Source: Anaerolineales bacterium (GTDB lineage: Bacteria > Chloroflexota > Anaerolineae > Anaerolineales > Villigracilaceae). Taken from it: DNA of 37,506 nt. The position numbers and the translations under genes are program-made. Position 1 is the stretch's first letter, and every line of letters starts with the position of its first letter. Shown piece by piece: positions 15,425 to 24,929 of the stretch. Under the pieces are notes generated by a model. That model had not been told where the DNA came from, did not search any database, and was given only the letters and a program-made list of their open reading frames with translations. Where the stretch lies: positions 1 to 37,506 of the forward strand of contig JABFSL010000010.1 of the NCBI GenBank assembly GCA_013140605.1. The letters are read 5' to 3'.

Positions 15425-18400
15425 ATGTTTTCCGGATTTGGCGTTAGCCTGTTAATTGCTGGGCTGGTATGTATCATACTGGTATGGGTGGTATTACGCA
15501 TTTTTTTGCGTCCACAAGTTAACACACAAGCTGATTCCAAATCTTTCTCATTCCCAGAATCCACACAATCAAATCAGGCAGTGATCATTCTCCAGCCGGG
15601 CGGGCGGGTGGAATTTGTCAGCGCGCTTGCCCGTTCCTATTTCAACCTGCGCGAGAATGAGCCGTATGATCTGGAACGTCTCGCGCGGCGGGTTCGCCCA
15701 TCCAGTGATTTCCTGGATCTATGCGCCACACCCGGTTATGACCGGGTGTCCATTGGCGGAAAGCTGATGGAAATCGCATCCTATGAAATACCGGGTATCT
15801 ATCCGATGATGCTGGTTTCTTTGCGCGGGAAGGATATGATCCCGACCCTGGAACAGGGGAATGGCGCTTCGGAAGAGATATTGCAAGTGATAACGGAGTT
15901 CGGGCAGGGAATCGCGGAGAGCCTGGATCTGAAAAATACCGTGCAGGCTATTTTGAATAACGTAAGCCGTCTTGTGCCTTCGGATGTGCTTGAGTTGAAA
16001 CTGTGGAGTTCAGAACGTCAGGTACTGATCCCGTATCGTTTTCAGGAATTAAATTTAAGCACCGGCCGCGTGGTGACTGAATCGCTGTCTCAATTTGGAA
16101 GCCTGACAAATCAATTGATCGTGAGGCATGCCCCCATTTTGATCACAGATGCGCGCTCACAGCCGGAGCTCACATTGAATGGCGAGCTGCTTCCGATCCA
16201 ATCCTATTTGGGAATTCCGCTCATGGCGGGCGGCGAATTGGTGGGCGCGCTGGAGGCAGGTCAGATCGGGGGCGGGGTATTTGGTCAGCACGATCTCGAC
16301 CTGTTGTCTTTAGTATCCGCTCAGGCGGCGGTCGCGATCCGCAACGCGAAGTTATATGAAGAGGAACAAAAACGCGGAACAGAACTGGCGGGCCTTGCGA
16401 ATCTGAATCAAGCTCTTGGTTCTGTTCGCGATGTTCGGGATGTTTTTGCGCGGTTATTGGAAAGTGTATCTCCCCTGTTTTCTGCGGAGGTGGTTGGGTT
16501 CCTTCTTTATGATGAAGACAAGCGTACGCTTGAAGGCAAGATCCCATTTCGCGGACTGCCATCCCATTTTGTTGAGATTTATCGAGCCGCCATTCCAGCG
16601 GGCAGCCCCGCCGAGAAAATCATTGCCAACCCAAAGCTGCTGGTTACATTAAACGCGGCTGGCGATGAGAATTGGCGCGCACTCGGTCTTTCGGATATTG
16701 CGACCGCCGCGAGTTTGCGAGATATGGCGCTCATGCCTTTGTTATCCTCCGGGCGCATGTTGGGATATTTGCAGGTGGGGCATCACACGCACGGCTCCGC
16801 CCCCTTCTCACTCGAAGAGATCCGCTTGATGAATATTGTGGCCAATCAAGCTGCGGCCATTATTGAAAATGTGTTATTGGTACAGCAGGCTCGTTCCCGC
16901 GCCCAGCGTTCCGATACTTTACACCGAATTGCCAGCCTTTCAGGTTCGTCTGCCACGCTTGAAGAGATTCTAAAATACTCCGTGGAGGAATTGGCGCATC
17001 TATTTCAAGCCGACACAGGAGCGATCTTCCTGTTGGATGAATCCAGCGGTGAGCTTCGTCTGCGCCGCGAGTCCACATTTGGCGTTTCAGAAGATATAAG
17101 CAGCACTTTCGTACAGATCTTTGTGGACGATCCAAATTATCCCCTTACGGTTTCAGGGAGCAAGAGGATATTCCTGTCCGGCCGCCTCAGCACCGATAGA
17201 AGAGTATTGCCCGCCTACCGTCCGCTGGCTGATGCGCTTCATGTGGAATCAGCGGTAGTGGTTCCGCTGATCGTGCGTGAACGCAGTATCGGCGAAATGA
17301 TGCTGGGAAGTTATAAGACAGATTACTTTAACCCGTATGATCTGCAAACAATATCCACGGCAGCCGGGCATTTAGCCACGGCGGTTGAATCTGCAAAATT
17401 GCTTGCGCAAACTGATGAATCCCTGCGCCGCCGTGTGGATCAACTTTCTGCGATCACACGGGTCAATCGTGAACTGGGCGCTTCTCTGGATTTTAAACAT
17501 TTGCTCCAGACCATTCACGATGAAGGCTTGCGCGCGATAAAGGCCGATTGTTCTTCGATCATTCTTTTTGAATCAGGTGGTGACCCATCTGATCCCCAGG
17601 TCGAAGTATCCTTTGGCTGTGAAAGCAGACATGAATTATTCGATGCCGAACGGACAATTCTGAAAAAAAATGAACTCCAGGTTGTTAATGATTTTTCACA
17701 GGAAGGTATTCCCGCGCCGCATGAAAATGTGCGTTCCGCGATCATTGCGCCGATCACCTATCAGGCGCGCACAATTGGGTTGATCAACCTGCATTCCAGC
17801 CAGCCCGATTTCTTTAAGTTGGAAGCGGTTGAACTGGTGCAAACGCTGGCCGTGCAGGCCGGTATTGCTCTCAGCAATGCCCAACGTTATCAAACCGAAA
17901 AACAGCGCAGTGAGTTGATGCGCCGCCGCTCCGATACGCTTGTAAAACTTACAGATGTAAGCTATGGGATCAGCCAGGATCAACCGCTTGACCAGGCATT
18001 GCAGATCATTGCGCGGGGTATTCGAGATGCAACTCCCTTCCGCGTGGTATTGATCAGTGTTGTGGAAGAAGATACGGGGCTGTTGCGCAGGCTTACCGCT
18101 GTGGGGATTCCACAAGATACGCTGAACGAACTGCTCTCACGCAAACAATCTCTGGCTGGTGTTCAGCAGTTAATGAAGCCGGAATTCAAGGTGAGTCGTT
18201 CCTACTTTATTCCCATTGATCAATCACCGGTAATCCCTTCAGATGTGCACATGGTCACGCTGGATGTTTCTGCGCCTGCCCCCAAATCTGCCAATTCCTG
18301 GGATGCGGATGACACTCTGCTCGTTCCGCTTGAAAATGCGGAAGGTCAGATCGTGGGTCTTATCAGCCTTGATGATCCATCAAATAGATTGCGTCCGGAC

Positions 18401-21400
18401 AAGGCGGCGATTGAAACGGTGGAAGTATTCGCAGCCCAGGCCGCTTTTTTAATCAGCACTACCTTGCGTCAGGGAGAATTGCGCACGCGTATCGATTCGC
18501 TTTCTTCCGGTCTGCAGCGCCAGCAAAAACTACTTGATATTACGCAGAACGATCTGCCGGTATTGCTTCACAAGGACCTTGAACAGACCATCTCCCTGCA
18601 TAATTTGGACCGGCGCACTCAGCGCGTGCGGGCGGGTCTTGCCATTACAGAATCCGTCAGCCGCCAATTGGACGCATCTTCTGCGCTGTCTGCGCTTGGC
18701 CGCGAAACATTGACCCAGTTGGGGATGTCTGTGGCGATGGTGGCCGAGAATACACCGGATGGCCCGCGCCTTTTGCATGTTCTTGGCAGTTTGCCGCGCT
18801 CGACAAATGTGGAGGCTTTATTCGGTCAACGGAATCCCTTGCGCGCCTGTTTGCAAAATGGCGTCCCCATTCTGGTTTCAAGCCTTGATGAAGAGGATGA
18901 ATGGCGTGATGCCTCCCTGCTGACTTCGCTGCGCGCCAAAGGGATCATCTGTCTGCCGGTACTGATCGATAACAAACCAGTTGCGGCCATGCTGGCCGTC
19001 AGCCCTGAACCCATGCCAACCTTTACCGAGGAAGATTATCAAGTCTATTTGCAGATCTCCCAGCAAACATCCCTGATCCTGCAAAATATTTCCCTGTTGA
19101 ATCAGACCCGCCGACGCCTCGAAGAGGTGAATCTGCTGCTCGACTTTAGCCGCCAGCTTTCGGGTATGGATCCTGATGCGGTCATCCGATCCCTGCTGGA
19201 TAGTTCACGCCGAGTCCTCCAACATGCTCATGCGGGCATGGTGCTGATCTGGAATCCAAAATCTGAAACCCTTATTCCGCGCGCAGTCTCCGGATATGCT
19301 GATAATGACAGCATGTTAAAGATCCAATATCGTTCGGGTGAGGCTCTGCCCGGCAATGTGTTCGCAAATAGAACTGCGCGCCGTGTGGACGAAGTTAAAT
19401 TTGCGCGTGATTACAACTTAAGCCCGGAAAACCTTGCGTTGTATCGTCAGGCCACGGGCGGCCGTTTGCCGGTTTCCAGTTTGCTCGTTCCGATCGTTAC
19501 GAATGAGCAAAACCTGGGGTTGCTTGTGCTGGATAATTTCAACACAACCTCTGCTTTCCGCCCTGAAGATGAAGTTCTGTTATTGTCGCTTGCTCAACAG
19601 ATCGCGCTTTCACTTGACAACCTGCGCCTGGTTGAGGCAACACAGGAACGCGCCGGTCAATTACAGGCTTTAAACAATGCCTCCGCTTCCCTCACATCCA
19701 GTTTGCGCAGTGACCAATTGATCAACACATTGCTCGATCAATTAACTCCCATCATTCCGTATGATACGGCAACACTCTGGCTGCGTGAAAAGGATCGCCT
19801 TTCCGTTGCATCTGCGCGCGGATTTTCAGATTCCGAACCCCGCCTTGGGTTATCCGTCTCGGTTTCAGACAGTATGCTTTTCAAGGAAATGGCCCGCACA
19901 GGCCAGCCCATTATGGTCAAGGATGTGCGTGAGGATTCCCGCTTTATACCGGTGGAGGCCCCGCGTCTTTCCTGGCTGGGCATTCCGTTAATTTCAAAAG
20001 GCGAATTGGTCGGCGTGCTTGCCATGGAAAAATGGCAGGCTCATTTCTATACGCGCGAACAAATGCAGGTGGCCTTGACTTTTGCAAGCCAGTCTGCTGT
20101 TTCATTGGATAACGCCCGGCTATATGAAGACAGTGTCAGCCGCGCCACTGAACTGGATCAACGTTCCCAACGCCTCACATCACTAAACCGCTTCACTTCC
20201 GGTTTGACTGGTCTGTTGGATGCTGAACAGATATTGAACCTGACAGCCGATGAATTGCTGAAAGCCTTGAGTGTTCAACGCGTCTCTGTTGTGACCTTTG
20301 AGCGGGGTCAGGCGTACTGGAGAGTTACCGCCCCCCGATTAAAGATCAAATTCCCGCGCCTGCTGCCCGATTCTCCCATTTTTAATCGCTTACGTGAATC
20401 GCTTGGCATTTTCAATACCAACGATGCCCGCCATGAACCCGACCTTGCATCTCTCATGGAATTGCTCGATGAAAATACATCGGCCCTGCTCATTCTTCCC
20501 CTCATCAGCGGACAGACTCTTAACGGACTCGTTTTCGCGCAAATGACAGGAGAGGACCGCTTCGGTTCAAATGAAATTGAAGTATCGCGAACCATTACTA
20601 ATCAATCCACCATCGCGCTTGAGAATGCCCGCCTGTACCAATCCACCGTTAGAACAGCCGAACGCCTGGCCGTTCTAAACGAGACAAGCTCGTTGGTCAG
20701 CGCAAGTTTGGATCCGGAAGAAGTTTATGTCTCAGTTCATAAGGCGGCTGTACGTCTCATGCCTGCCGAATCGATTGTGATCACCCTGTTGGATCAGGAA
20801 AACAATGAGATCGAACCCGTTTATCTATTCGACCTTGGGAAACGGATTTCAGGGGAGCGCGTTCCCTTCGGTAAAGGATTGAGCAGCGAGATTATCAAGA
20901 GCGGCAAACCCATGTTGATCTCCTCTCTTGAGCAAGCTAATAAAATTGATACGGTCCAGACCGGCGAAGGCGAAGATACACAGTCCATTGTGGCAGTTCC
21001 CATGATCCTCGGAGGAAAGACCCTTGGCATGCTTTCTGTTCAAAGCTACCAGGCGGGTGTGTACTCTGAAGAGGATGTGCAGATCCTTGGTACGCTCGCG
21101 AATCAGGCCATCGTCGCCATTCAAAATGGACGCCTCTTTGAAGAGACACAGAACCTGGCTTCCAAGCTGGAAATCCGCGTGGTTGAGCGTACCTCGCAAT
21201 TACAACGTGAACAACAAAATACAGAAACTCTTCTTCATATTCTTACCGAAGTTTCATCCAGCCTTGATCTCGACCGCGCATTAAACCGTACATTGTCATT
21301 GCTAAATGATGCCATTGGCGCGGAACAGGGTACCATTTTGCTCCTGAACGCAGACGATATGCTTTTGCATTACCGCGCAGGATATGGTTACCTGTCAGAT

Positions 21401-22831
21401 CAAGCCAGCTCCACTGGACGGGGCTTTACATTAAAGGTCGGTGAAGGTTTGGCCGGGTGGGTCGTACAGAATCGCGAAGCCGTATTGATCAATGACCTGC
21501 ATAAGGATCCACGCTGGGTACGGGCAGCCTCCGGACAGGATCACCGCAGTTGCATCGTAGTTCCGATGATGGTCGGTGAGGATGTGATCGGCGCGCTCAT
21601 GGTTTTTCAGCGTGTTGAGAGTTTCTTCAACGCGGAAATGCTTGTCCTTGTCAAAGCCATTGCGAGTCAGGTGGCGGTGGCAATCAACAACGCGCATCTC
21701 TATGAATTGATCCGCGATCAGGCCGAACGTTTGGGTGTAATGCTTCGCAAAGAGCAGGAGGATGCCAGCCGTTCACAAGCCATCCTCGAAGCGGTTGCCG
21801 ATGGCGTACTGGTTACCGGCAAGGATAACCGCATCACCTTTGTTAACTCATCCGCCGAGCAGATCATCGCCGTGAGCGAAGCGGAATTGCTGGGCCAATC
21901 GTTGGATGCTTTTGGCGGCCTGTTTGGAAAAGCCGCAAGTTCATGGATGGAAACGATCCGCCATTGGTCTTCGAATCCGGCCTCATATCATATTGGTGAT
22001 ACGTACGCCGAGCAGCTCGAATTGGATGATGAGCGTATTGCGCTTGTCCACCTTGCGCCTGTCATCATGCAAAATGATTTCCTTGGGACTGTGTCCATTT
22101 TCCGCGACATCACGCATGAAGTCGAAGTGGACCGTTTGAAATCTGAATTTGTTGCGACCGTAAGCCATGAATTACGCACGCCCATGACAGCCATCAAAGG
22201 CTACGTGGATATTCTTACAATGGGCGCGGCAGGCGCATTGAATGAGAATCAAATGCACTTCCTCGATGTTGTCCGCAATAACATTGACCGCCTGAATACG
22301 CTCGTCAGTGACTTGCTGGATATTTCCCGCATCGAAGCCGGGCGTGTCACACTCAACCCGCAATCTGTGGATTTGTACGAGATCGCCGAAGATGTTATTG
22401 CGGATGTGCTTCACCGTTCCCAAACGGAAGAGAAGCCGATGGCGTTGTCTTTGGATGCGCCAAAGAAACTACCATCTGTTATTGGTGATAACGAGCGTGT
22501 CCGTCAGATCATGGGAAGTCTCGTGGACAATGCCTATAATTACACGCCCGAAAATGGAACGATCACCGTCAACATTCATCAGGAGAATGGCGAAATTCAG
22601 GTGGATGTACAGGATAACGGTGTGGGGATTGCGGTCGAGGATCAGCCTCGTATTTTTGAACGCTTCTTCCGGGGTGAGCATCCGCTCGTTCTCGCAACAC
22701 CAGGTACCGGCTTGGGACTTCCGATCGTCCGCCAGTTGGTTGAAATGCACAACGGCCGCATTTGGATGTCCAGCACAGGCGTACCGGGTGAGGGCAGTAC
22801 TTTTTCCTTTACCCTGCCCATCTATAAATAA
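15425..22831 (+). CDS. Giant membrane-anchored histidine kinase with about 11 GAF domains
   Basis: This 2468-residue kinase has one N-terminal membrane segment (residues 7-28) and a divergent PAS-like region (50-130). About eleven GAF domains follow, at roughly 149-308, 319-489, 492-658, 662-825, 835-1015, 1050-1228, 1229-1405, 1412-1572, 1579-1741, 1745-1915 and 1925-2095. After these come a PAS domain (2115-2232), a HisKA domain with His2248 in SHELRTP, and an ATPase domain with DNGVGI and GTGLGLPIV. Most GAF units share the helix-strand pattern LN..S..L..SLD at the start and Q.A.AI.NA.LYE at the end. GAF domains sense small molecules, cyclic nucleotides or bilins; no bilin-binding cysteine was identified. 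Response-regulator genes lie on both sides (17 nt upstream and 10 nt downstream), so it is the core of a phosphorelay. The repeat number is far above the usual one to three. Confidence 0.93.
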   Translation: MFSGFGVSLLIAGLVCIILVWVVLRIFLRPQVNTQADSKSFSFPESTQSNQAVIILQPGGRVEFVSALARSYFNLRENEPYDLERLARRVRPSSDFLDLCATPGYDRVSIGGKLMEIASYEIPGIYPMMLVSLRGKDMIPTLEQGNGASEEILQVITEFGQGIAESLDLKNTVQAILNNVSRLVPSDVLELKLWSSERQVLIPYRFQELNLSTGRVVTESLSQFGSLTNQLIVRHAPILITDARSQPELTLNGELLPIQSYLGIPLMAGGELVGALEAGQIGGGVFGQHDLDLLSLVSAQAAVAIRNAKLYEEEQKRGTELAGLANLNQALGSVRDVRDVFARLLESVSPLFSAEVVGFLLYDEDKRTLEGKIPFRGLPSHFVEIYRAAIPAGSPAEKIIANPKLLVTLNAAGDENWRALGLSDIATAASLRDMALMPLLSSGRMLGYLQVGHHTHGSAPFSLEEIRLMNIVANQAAAIIENVLLVQQARSRAQRSDTLHRIASLSGSSATLEEILKYSVEELAHLFQADTGAIFLLDESSGELRLRRESTFGVSEDISSTFVQIFVDDPNYPLTVSGSKRIFLSGRLSTDRRVLPAYRPLADALHVESAVVVPLIVRERSIGEMMLGSYKTDYFNPYDLQTISTAAGHLATAVESAKLLAQTDESLRRRVDQLSAITRVNRELGASLDFKHLLQTIHDEGLRAIKADCSSIILFESGGDPSDPQVEVSFGCESRHELFDAERTILKKNELQVVNDFSQEGIPAPHENVRSAIIAPITYQARTIGLINLHSSQPDFFKLEAVELVQTLAVQAGIALSNAQRYQTEKQRSELMRRRSDTLVKLTDVSYGISQDQPLDQALQIIARGIRDATPFRVVLISVVEEDTGLLRRLTAVGIPQDTLNELLSRKQSLAGVQQLMKPEFKVSRSYFIPIDQSPVIPSDVHMVTLDVSAPAPKSANSWDADDTLLVPLENAEGQIVGLISLDDPSNRLRPDKAAIETVEVFAAQAAFLISTTLRQGELRTRIDSLSSGLQRQQKLLDITQNDLPVLLHKDLEQTISLHNLDRRTQRVRAGLAITESVSRQLDASSALSALGRETLTQLGMSVAMVAENTPDGPRLLHVLGSLPRSTNVEALFGQRNPLRACLQNGVPILVSSLDEEDEWRDASLLTSLRAKGIICLPVLIDNKPVAAMLAVSPEPMPTFTEEDYQVYLQISQQTSLILQNISLLNQTRRRLEEVNLLLDFSRQLSGMDPDAVIRSLLDSSRRVLQHAHAGMVLIWNPKSETLIPRAVSGYADNDSMLKIQYRSGEALPGNVFANRTARRVDEVKFARDYNLSPENLALYRQATGGRLPVSSLLVPIVTNEQNLGLLVLDNFNTTSAFRPEDEVLLLSLAQQIALSLDNLRLVEATQERAGQLQALNNASASLTSSLRSDQLINTLLDQLTPIIPYDTATLWLREKDRLSVASARGFSDSEPRLGLSVSVSDSMLFKEMARTGQPIMVKDVREDSRFIPVEAPRLSWLGIPLISKGELVGVLAMEKWQAHFYTREQMQVALTFASQSAVSLDNARLYEDSVSRATELDQRSQRLTSLNRFTSGLTGLLDAEQILNLTADELLKALSVQRVSVVTFERGQAYWRVTAPRLKIKFPRLLPDSPIFNRLRESLGIFNTNDARHEPDLASLMELLDENTSALLILPLISGQTLNGLVFAQMTGEDRFGSNEIEVSRTITNQSTIALENARLYQSTVRTAERLAVLNETSSLVSASLDPEEVYVSVHKAAVRLMPAESIVITLLDQENNEIEPVYLFDLGKRISGERVPFGKGLSSEIIKSGKPMLISSLEQANKIDTVQTGEGEDTQSIVAVPMILGGKTLGMLSVQSYQAGVYSEEDVQILGTLANQAIVAIQNGRLFEETQNLASKLEIRVVERTSQLQREQQNTETLLHILTEVSSSLDLDRALNRTLSLLNDAIGAEQGTILLLNADDMLLHYRAGYGYLSDQASSTGRGFTLKVGEGLAGWVVQNREAVLINDLHKDPRWVRAASGQDHRSCIVVPMMVGEDVIGALMVFQRVESFFNAEMLVLVKAIASQVAVAINNAHLYELIRDQAERLGVMLRKEQEDASRSQAILEAVADGVLVTGKDNRITFVNSSAEQIIAVSEAELLGQSLDAFGGLFGKAASSWMETIRHWSSNPASYHIGDTYAEQLELDDERIALVHLAPVIMQNDFLGTVSIFRDITHEVEVDRLKSEFVATVSHELRTPMTAIKGYVDILTMGAAGALNENQMHFLDVVRNNIDRLNTLVSDLLDISRIEAGRVTLNPQSVDLYEIAEDVIADVLHRSQTEEKPMALSLDAPKKLPSVIGDNERVRQIMGSLVDNAYNYTPENGTITVNIHQENGEIQVDVQDNGVGIAVEDQPRIFERFFRGEHPLVLATPGTGLGLPIVRQLVEMHNGRIWMSSTGVPGEGSTFSFTLPIYK

Positions 22832-22841
22832 CGGAGTTTGA

Positions 22842-23216
22842 ATGGCAAGAATATTAATAGCAGAAGATGAACCGGATATTCGCGAACTTGTAGCGTTTAC
22901 CCTGCGCTTTGCGGGGCATGAGGTGGTTGCTACAGCCAATGGGGAGGAGGCCGTGCAACAAGCCGGGCAGATGATCCCCGATATCATTCTCATGGATGTA
23001 CGCATGCCCAGAATGACCGGCTACGATGCCTGTCGTATCATGAAGGCCGACCCGATCTTGAAGGATATTCCAGTGGTATTCCTGTCTGCCAAAGGACAGG
23101 ATTCTGAGATCCAAACCGGGATGGATGTGGGCGCGGAAGATTACCTGCTCAAACCCTTTGCCCCCGACCAACTGACTGAACGAGTGAAGGCCATTCTGGC
23201 AAAATTCGGAAAATAG
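22842..23216 (+). CDS. Single-domain response regulator (CheY-like)
   Basis: This 124-residue protein is a lone receiver domain with acidic residues Glu8/Asp9, phospho-acceptor Asp52 in ILMDVRMP, Ser82 in FLSAKG, and Lys104 in LLKPFAP. No output domain is present, so it probably passes the phosphate on or binds a target directly. It starts 10 nt after the giant kinase, which is its likely phosphodonor, and ends 6 nt before the second alpha/beta hydrolase. Confidence 0.94.
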   Translation: MARILIAEDEPDIRELVAFTLRFAGHEVVATANGEEAVQQAGQMIPDIILMDVRMPRMTGYDACRIMKADPILKDIPVVFLSAKGQDSEIQTGMDVGAEDYLLKPFAPDQLTERVKAILAKFGK

Positions 23217-23222
23217 AACGTA

Positions 23223-24011
23223 ATGAGCGCGATCATTCTTGACGGTTCGATAGTGCATTACGAGGCTTTGGGACGCGGCCGTCCCATTGTCTTCCTGCAC
23301 GGCTGGGTCGGCTCATGGCGTTACTGGATCAACGCCATGCAGATCGCATCCACATCGTTCCGCGCCTATGCCGTGGACCTTTTCGGTTTCGGCGATACCA
23401 CTCGCGATCCGCTGCGCTATTCCATTGAGCGGCAGGCTGACATCATCAACCGCTTCCTTGAAGAAATGGGAATTGGCAAGGTTGCCATCGTCGGTCACGA
23501 CCTTGGCGCGCTGGTTGGTTTTTCGTTCATCAAGCAATGGCCGCATAGTGTTGACCGAATGATGGCGGTCAACTGTCCGCTTGATTACGAGGCGATCACC
23601 ACCCGTATGCGGACTGCCTCCATGACTGAGCTTGTCGATTGGCTGGCCGCCCGCACTCCCGAAGCGACATCAGCCCTTGCAGACGCATCCAAAACTGACC
23701 CGTTAGCTGTCTCTGCTTCGATGAAGGGATTCGAGTCGAATAATCTGTTCGCCGACGTTCGCAACCTCGGAGTTCCCAGTCTGCTTGTTTATGGGCCAAA
23801 CGACCCCGCCATTTTGATGCCCTCCCAGGAAAAGCTGGACGGCCTTCCGAATCACATGCATCAAGTCAACCTTGAAGGTACCGGGCATTTCCCCATGATC
23901 GATAATCCCAATCAATTCAACCGCCTGATGACCGATTTCCTTGCGCTCGACTCAGGCGCAAGTCCGCGCGAGTTGCAAATGAAAGAGGAATGGAAACGCA
24001 GAGTACGCTAA
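23223..24011 (+). CDS. Alpha/beta hydrolase, Asp nucleophile
   Basis: This 262-residue paralogue of the hydrolase at 10625 shares the N-terminal pattern IVHYE..GRGRP, LHGW.GSW and FGFG. Its elbow is GHDLGA with Asp93 exactly where the paralogue has Ser93. An Asp nucleophile is characteristic of haloalkane dehalogenases, fluoroacetate dehalogenases and epoxide hydrolases. His222 (GHFPM) and Asp194 (GPNDPAI) complete a plausible triad. It is the last gene of the signalling block and is followed by a terminator. No strong ribosome site precedes ATG 23223, so translation may depend on the upstream gene. Confidence 0.86.
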   Translation: MSAIILDGSIVHYEALGRGRPIVFLHGWVGSWRYWINAMQIASTSFRAYAVDLFGFGDTTRDPLRYSIERQADIINRFLEEMGIGKVAIVGHDLGALVGFSFIKQWPHSVDRMMAVNCPLDYEAITTRMRTASMTELVDWLAARTPEATSALADASKTDPLAVSASMKGFESNNLFADVRNLGVPSLLVYGPNDPAILMPSQEKLDGLPNHMHQVNLEGTGHFPMIDNPNQFNRLMTDFLALDSGASPRELQMKEEWKRRVR

Positions 24012-24013
24012 AG

Positions 24014-24040
24014 AGACCGTCAAACACTGGCGGTCTTTTT
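24014..24040 (+). terminator. Intrinsic terminator of signalling block
   Basis: AGACCGTCA (24014-24022) pairs with TGGCGGTCT (24028-24036), with one G-T pair, and is followed by a T tract to 24040. It begins 2 nt after the hydrolase stop codon. Confidence 0.82.
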
Positions 24041-24057
24041 GTTTGCCGGTTTTTGCC

Positions 24058-24086
24058 TTGACATTCCCCTCTCGCGGTCATATACT
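24058..24086 (+). promoter_or_regulatory. Promoter of thiamine operon
   Basis: A consensus -35 box TTGACA (24058-24063) and TATACT (24081-24086) are separated by 17 nt. Transcription would start near 24093, a few bases ahead of the TPP riboswitch. Confidence 0.82.
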
Positions 24087-24100
24087 CTTTTTAACAATTG

Positions 24101-24186
24101 AACGGGGAGCCTGCTCGACAGGCTGAGAGGAGCGCAAGTCGCTCGACCCGCATTACCTGATCTGGTTAATACCAGCGGAGGGACTC
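24101..24186 (+). promoter_or_regulatory. TPP riboswitch (THI element)
   Basis: The conserved THI-box features are present in order: GGGGAGCC, CTGAGAGG (24123-24130), GACCCG, ACCTGATCTGGTTAATACCAGCG, then GAGGGA ending near 24182. The element binds thiamine pyrophosphate and lowers downstream expression. The gene behind it makes TPP, followed by a thiamine-binding protein, which fits feedback control. Confidence 0.96.
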
Positions 24187-24203
24187 TTGATTCACTCACA
24201 GCC

Positions 24204-24228
24204 ATCCTCCGCCTTCGGAGGATTTTTT
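24204..24228 (+). terminator. Riboswitch expression platform: terminator that also hides the ribosome site
   Basis: ATCCTCCG (24204-24211) pairs with CGGAGGAT (24216-24223), followed by TTTTT to 24228. The 3' arm contains GGAGG (24217-24221), the only ribosome-binding site for the thiN TTG start 5-8 nt downstream. The one hairpin could therefore stop transcription and block translation. Confidence 0.8.
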
Positions 24229-24892
24229 GTTGCAAAAACGCATCATCATCTTTGCCAACGGCGAACTACCGAACCTGGAAAAAGCCCGCACACTTCTGCA
24301 TGACGATGATTTCATCATCGCCGCAGACGGCGGCACGCGCCACGCCCTCGCGCTTGGACTTGTGCCCAACGTCATTGTAGGTGATCTTGACTCATTACCT
24401 TCCAACTTTGAACCTTCAACCTTCAACGGTGAGATCGTTCTATATCCCAAGGACAAAAATGAAACCGACCTCGAACTCGCCATCCAACACGCTCTGACCT
24501 TGAACCCTGAACAGATCATCATCCTCGCTGCCCTCGGCGGCCGCCTTGACCAAACGCTAGGCAATATTGCCCTCATTGGCGACCTTCGACCTTTGACCCT
24601 TCAGCAGGCTCAGGGCAACGCCTTCGACCTTCGCCTTGACGACGGCCTCGAAGAAGTTTTTTTCTGCCGCGAAAATGCTCATATCAATGGAGCAAGCGGA
24701 GATACTTTCTCATTAATTCCCTGGCAGGGAGAAGTCGCAGGCATCGTTACAACAGGTCTCAAATGGCCTTTAAAAAATGAAACCCTCTACCCACAAAAAA
24801 CACGCGGCATCAGCAACGAAATGACGAGTGAAACAGCAACCATCCAAATCAACTCTGGTTTGCTTCTCATCATTCATCGTCGTGCTGACTGA
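24227..24892 (+). CDS. thiN: Thiamine pyrophosphokinase
   Basis: This 221-residue enzyme transfers a pyrophosphate group from ATP to thiamine, giving TPP. Family motifs visible are IIAADGGTRHAL (residues 29-40), VGDLDSL, YPKDKNETDLELAI and LGGRLDQTLGNI, which form the ATP/Mg and thiamine sites. Length is normal. There is no ATG near the start; TTG at 24227 or the adjacent TTG at 24230 must be used, set by GGAGG at 24217-24221. It lies directly behind a TPP riboswitch and is followed by the thiamine-binding protein gene, so salvage and phosphorylation are controlled together. Confidence 0.93.
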   Translation: MLQKRIIIFANGELPNLEKARTLLHDDDFIIAADGGTRHALALGLVPNVIVGDLDSLPSNFEPSTFNGEIVLYPKDKNETDLELAIQHALTLNPEQIIILAALGGRLDQTLGNIALIGDLRPLTLQQAQGNAFDLRLDDGLEEVFFCRENAHINGASGDTFSLIPWQGEVAGIVTTGLKWPLKNETLYPQKTRGISNEMTSETATIQINSGLLLIIHRRAD

Positions 24893-24929
24893 TCACTGGT
24901 AACTGATACTAAAAACTGGAGTCTAAAAA

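Noticed and set aside
22308-23005. Open frames of 177 and 178 codons on both strands near the kinase end
   Set aside because: They overlap the HisKA/ATPase coding region and the response regulator in other frames, and carry no motifs.
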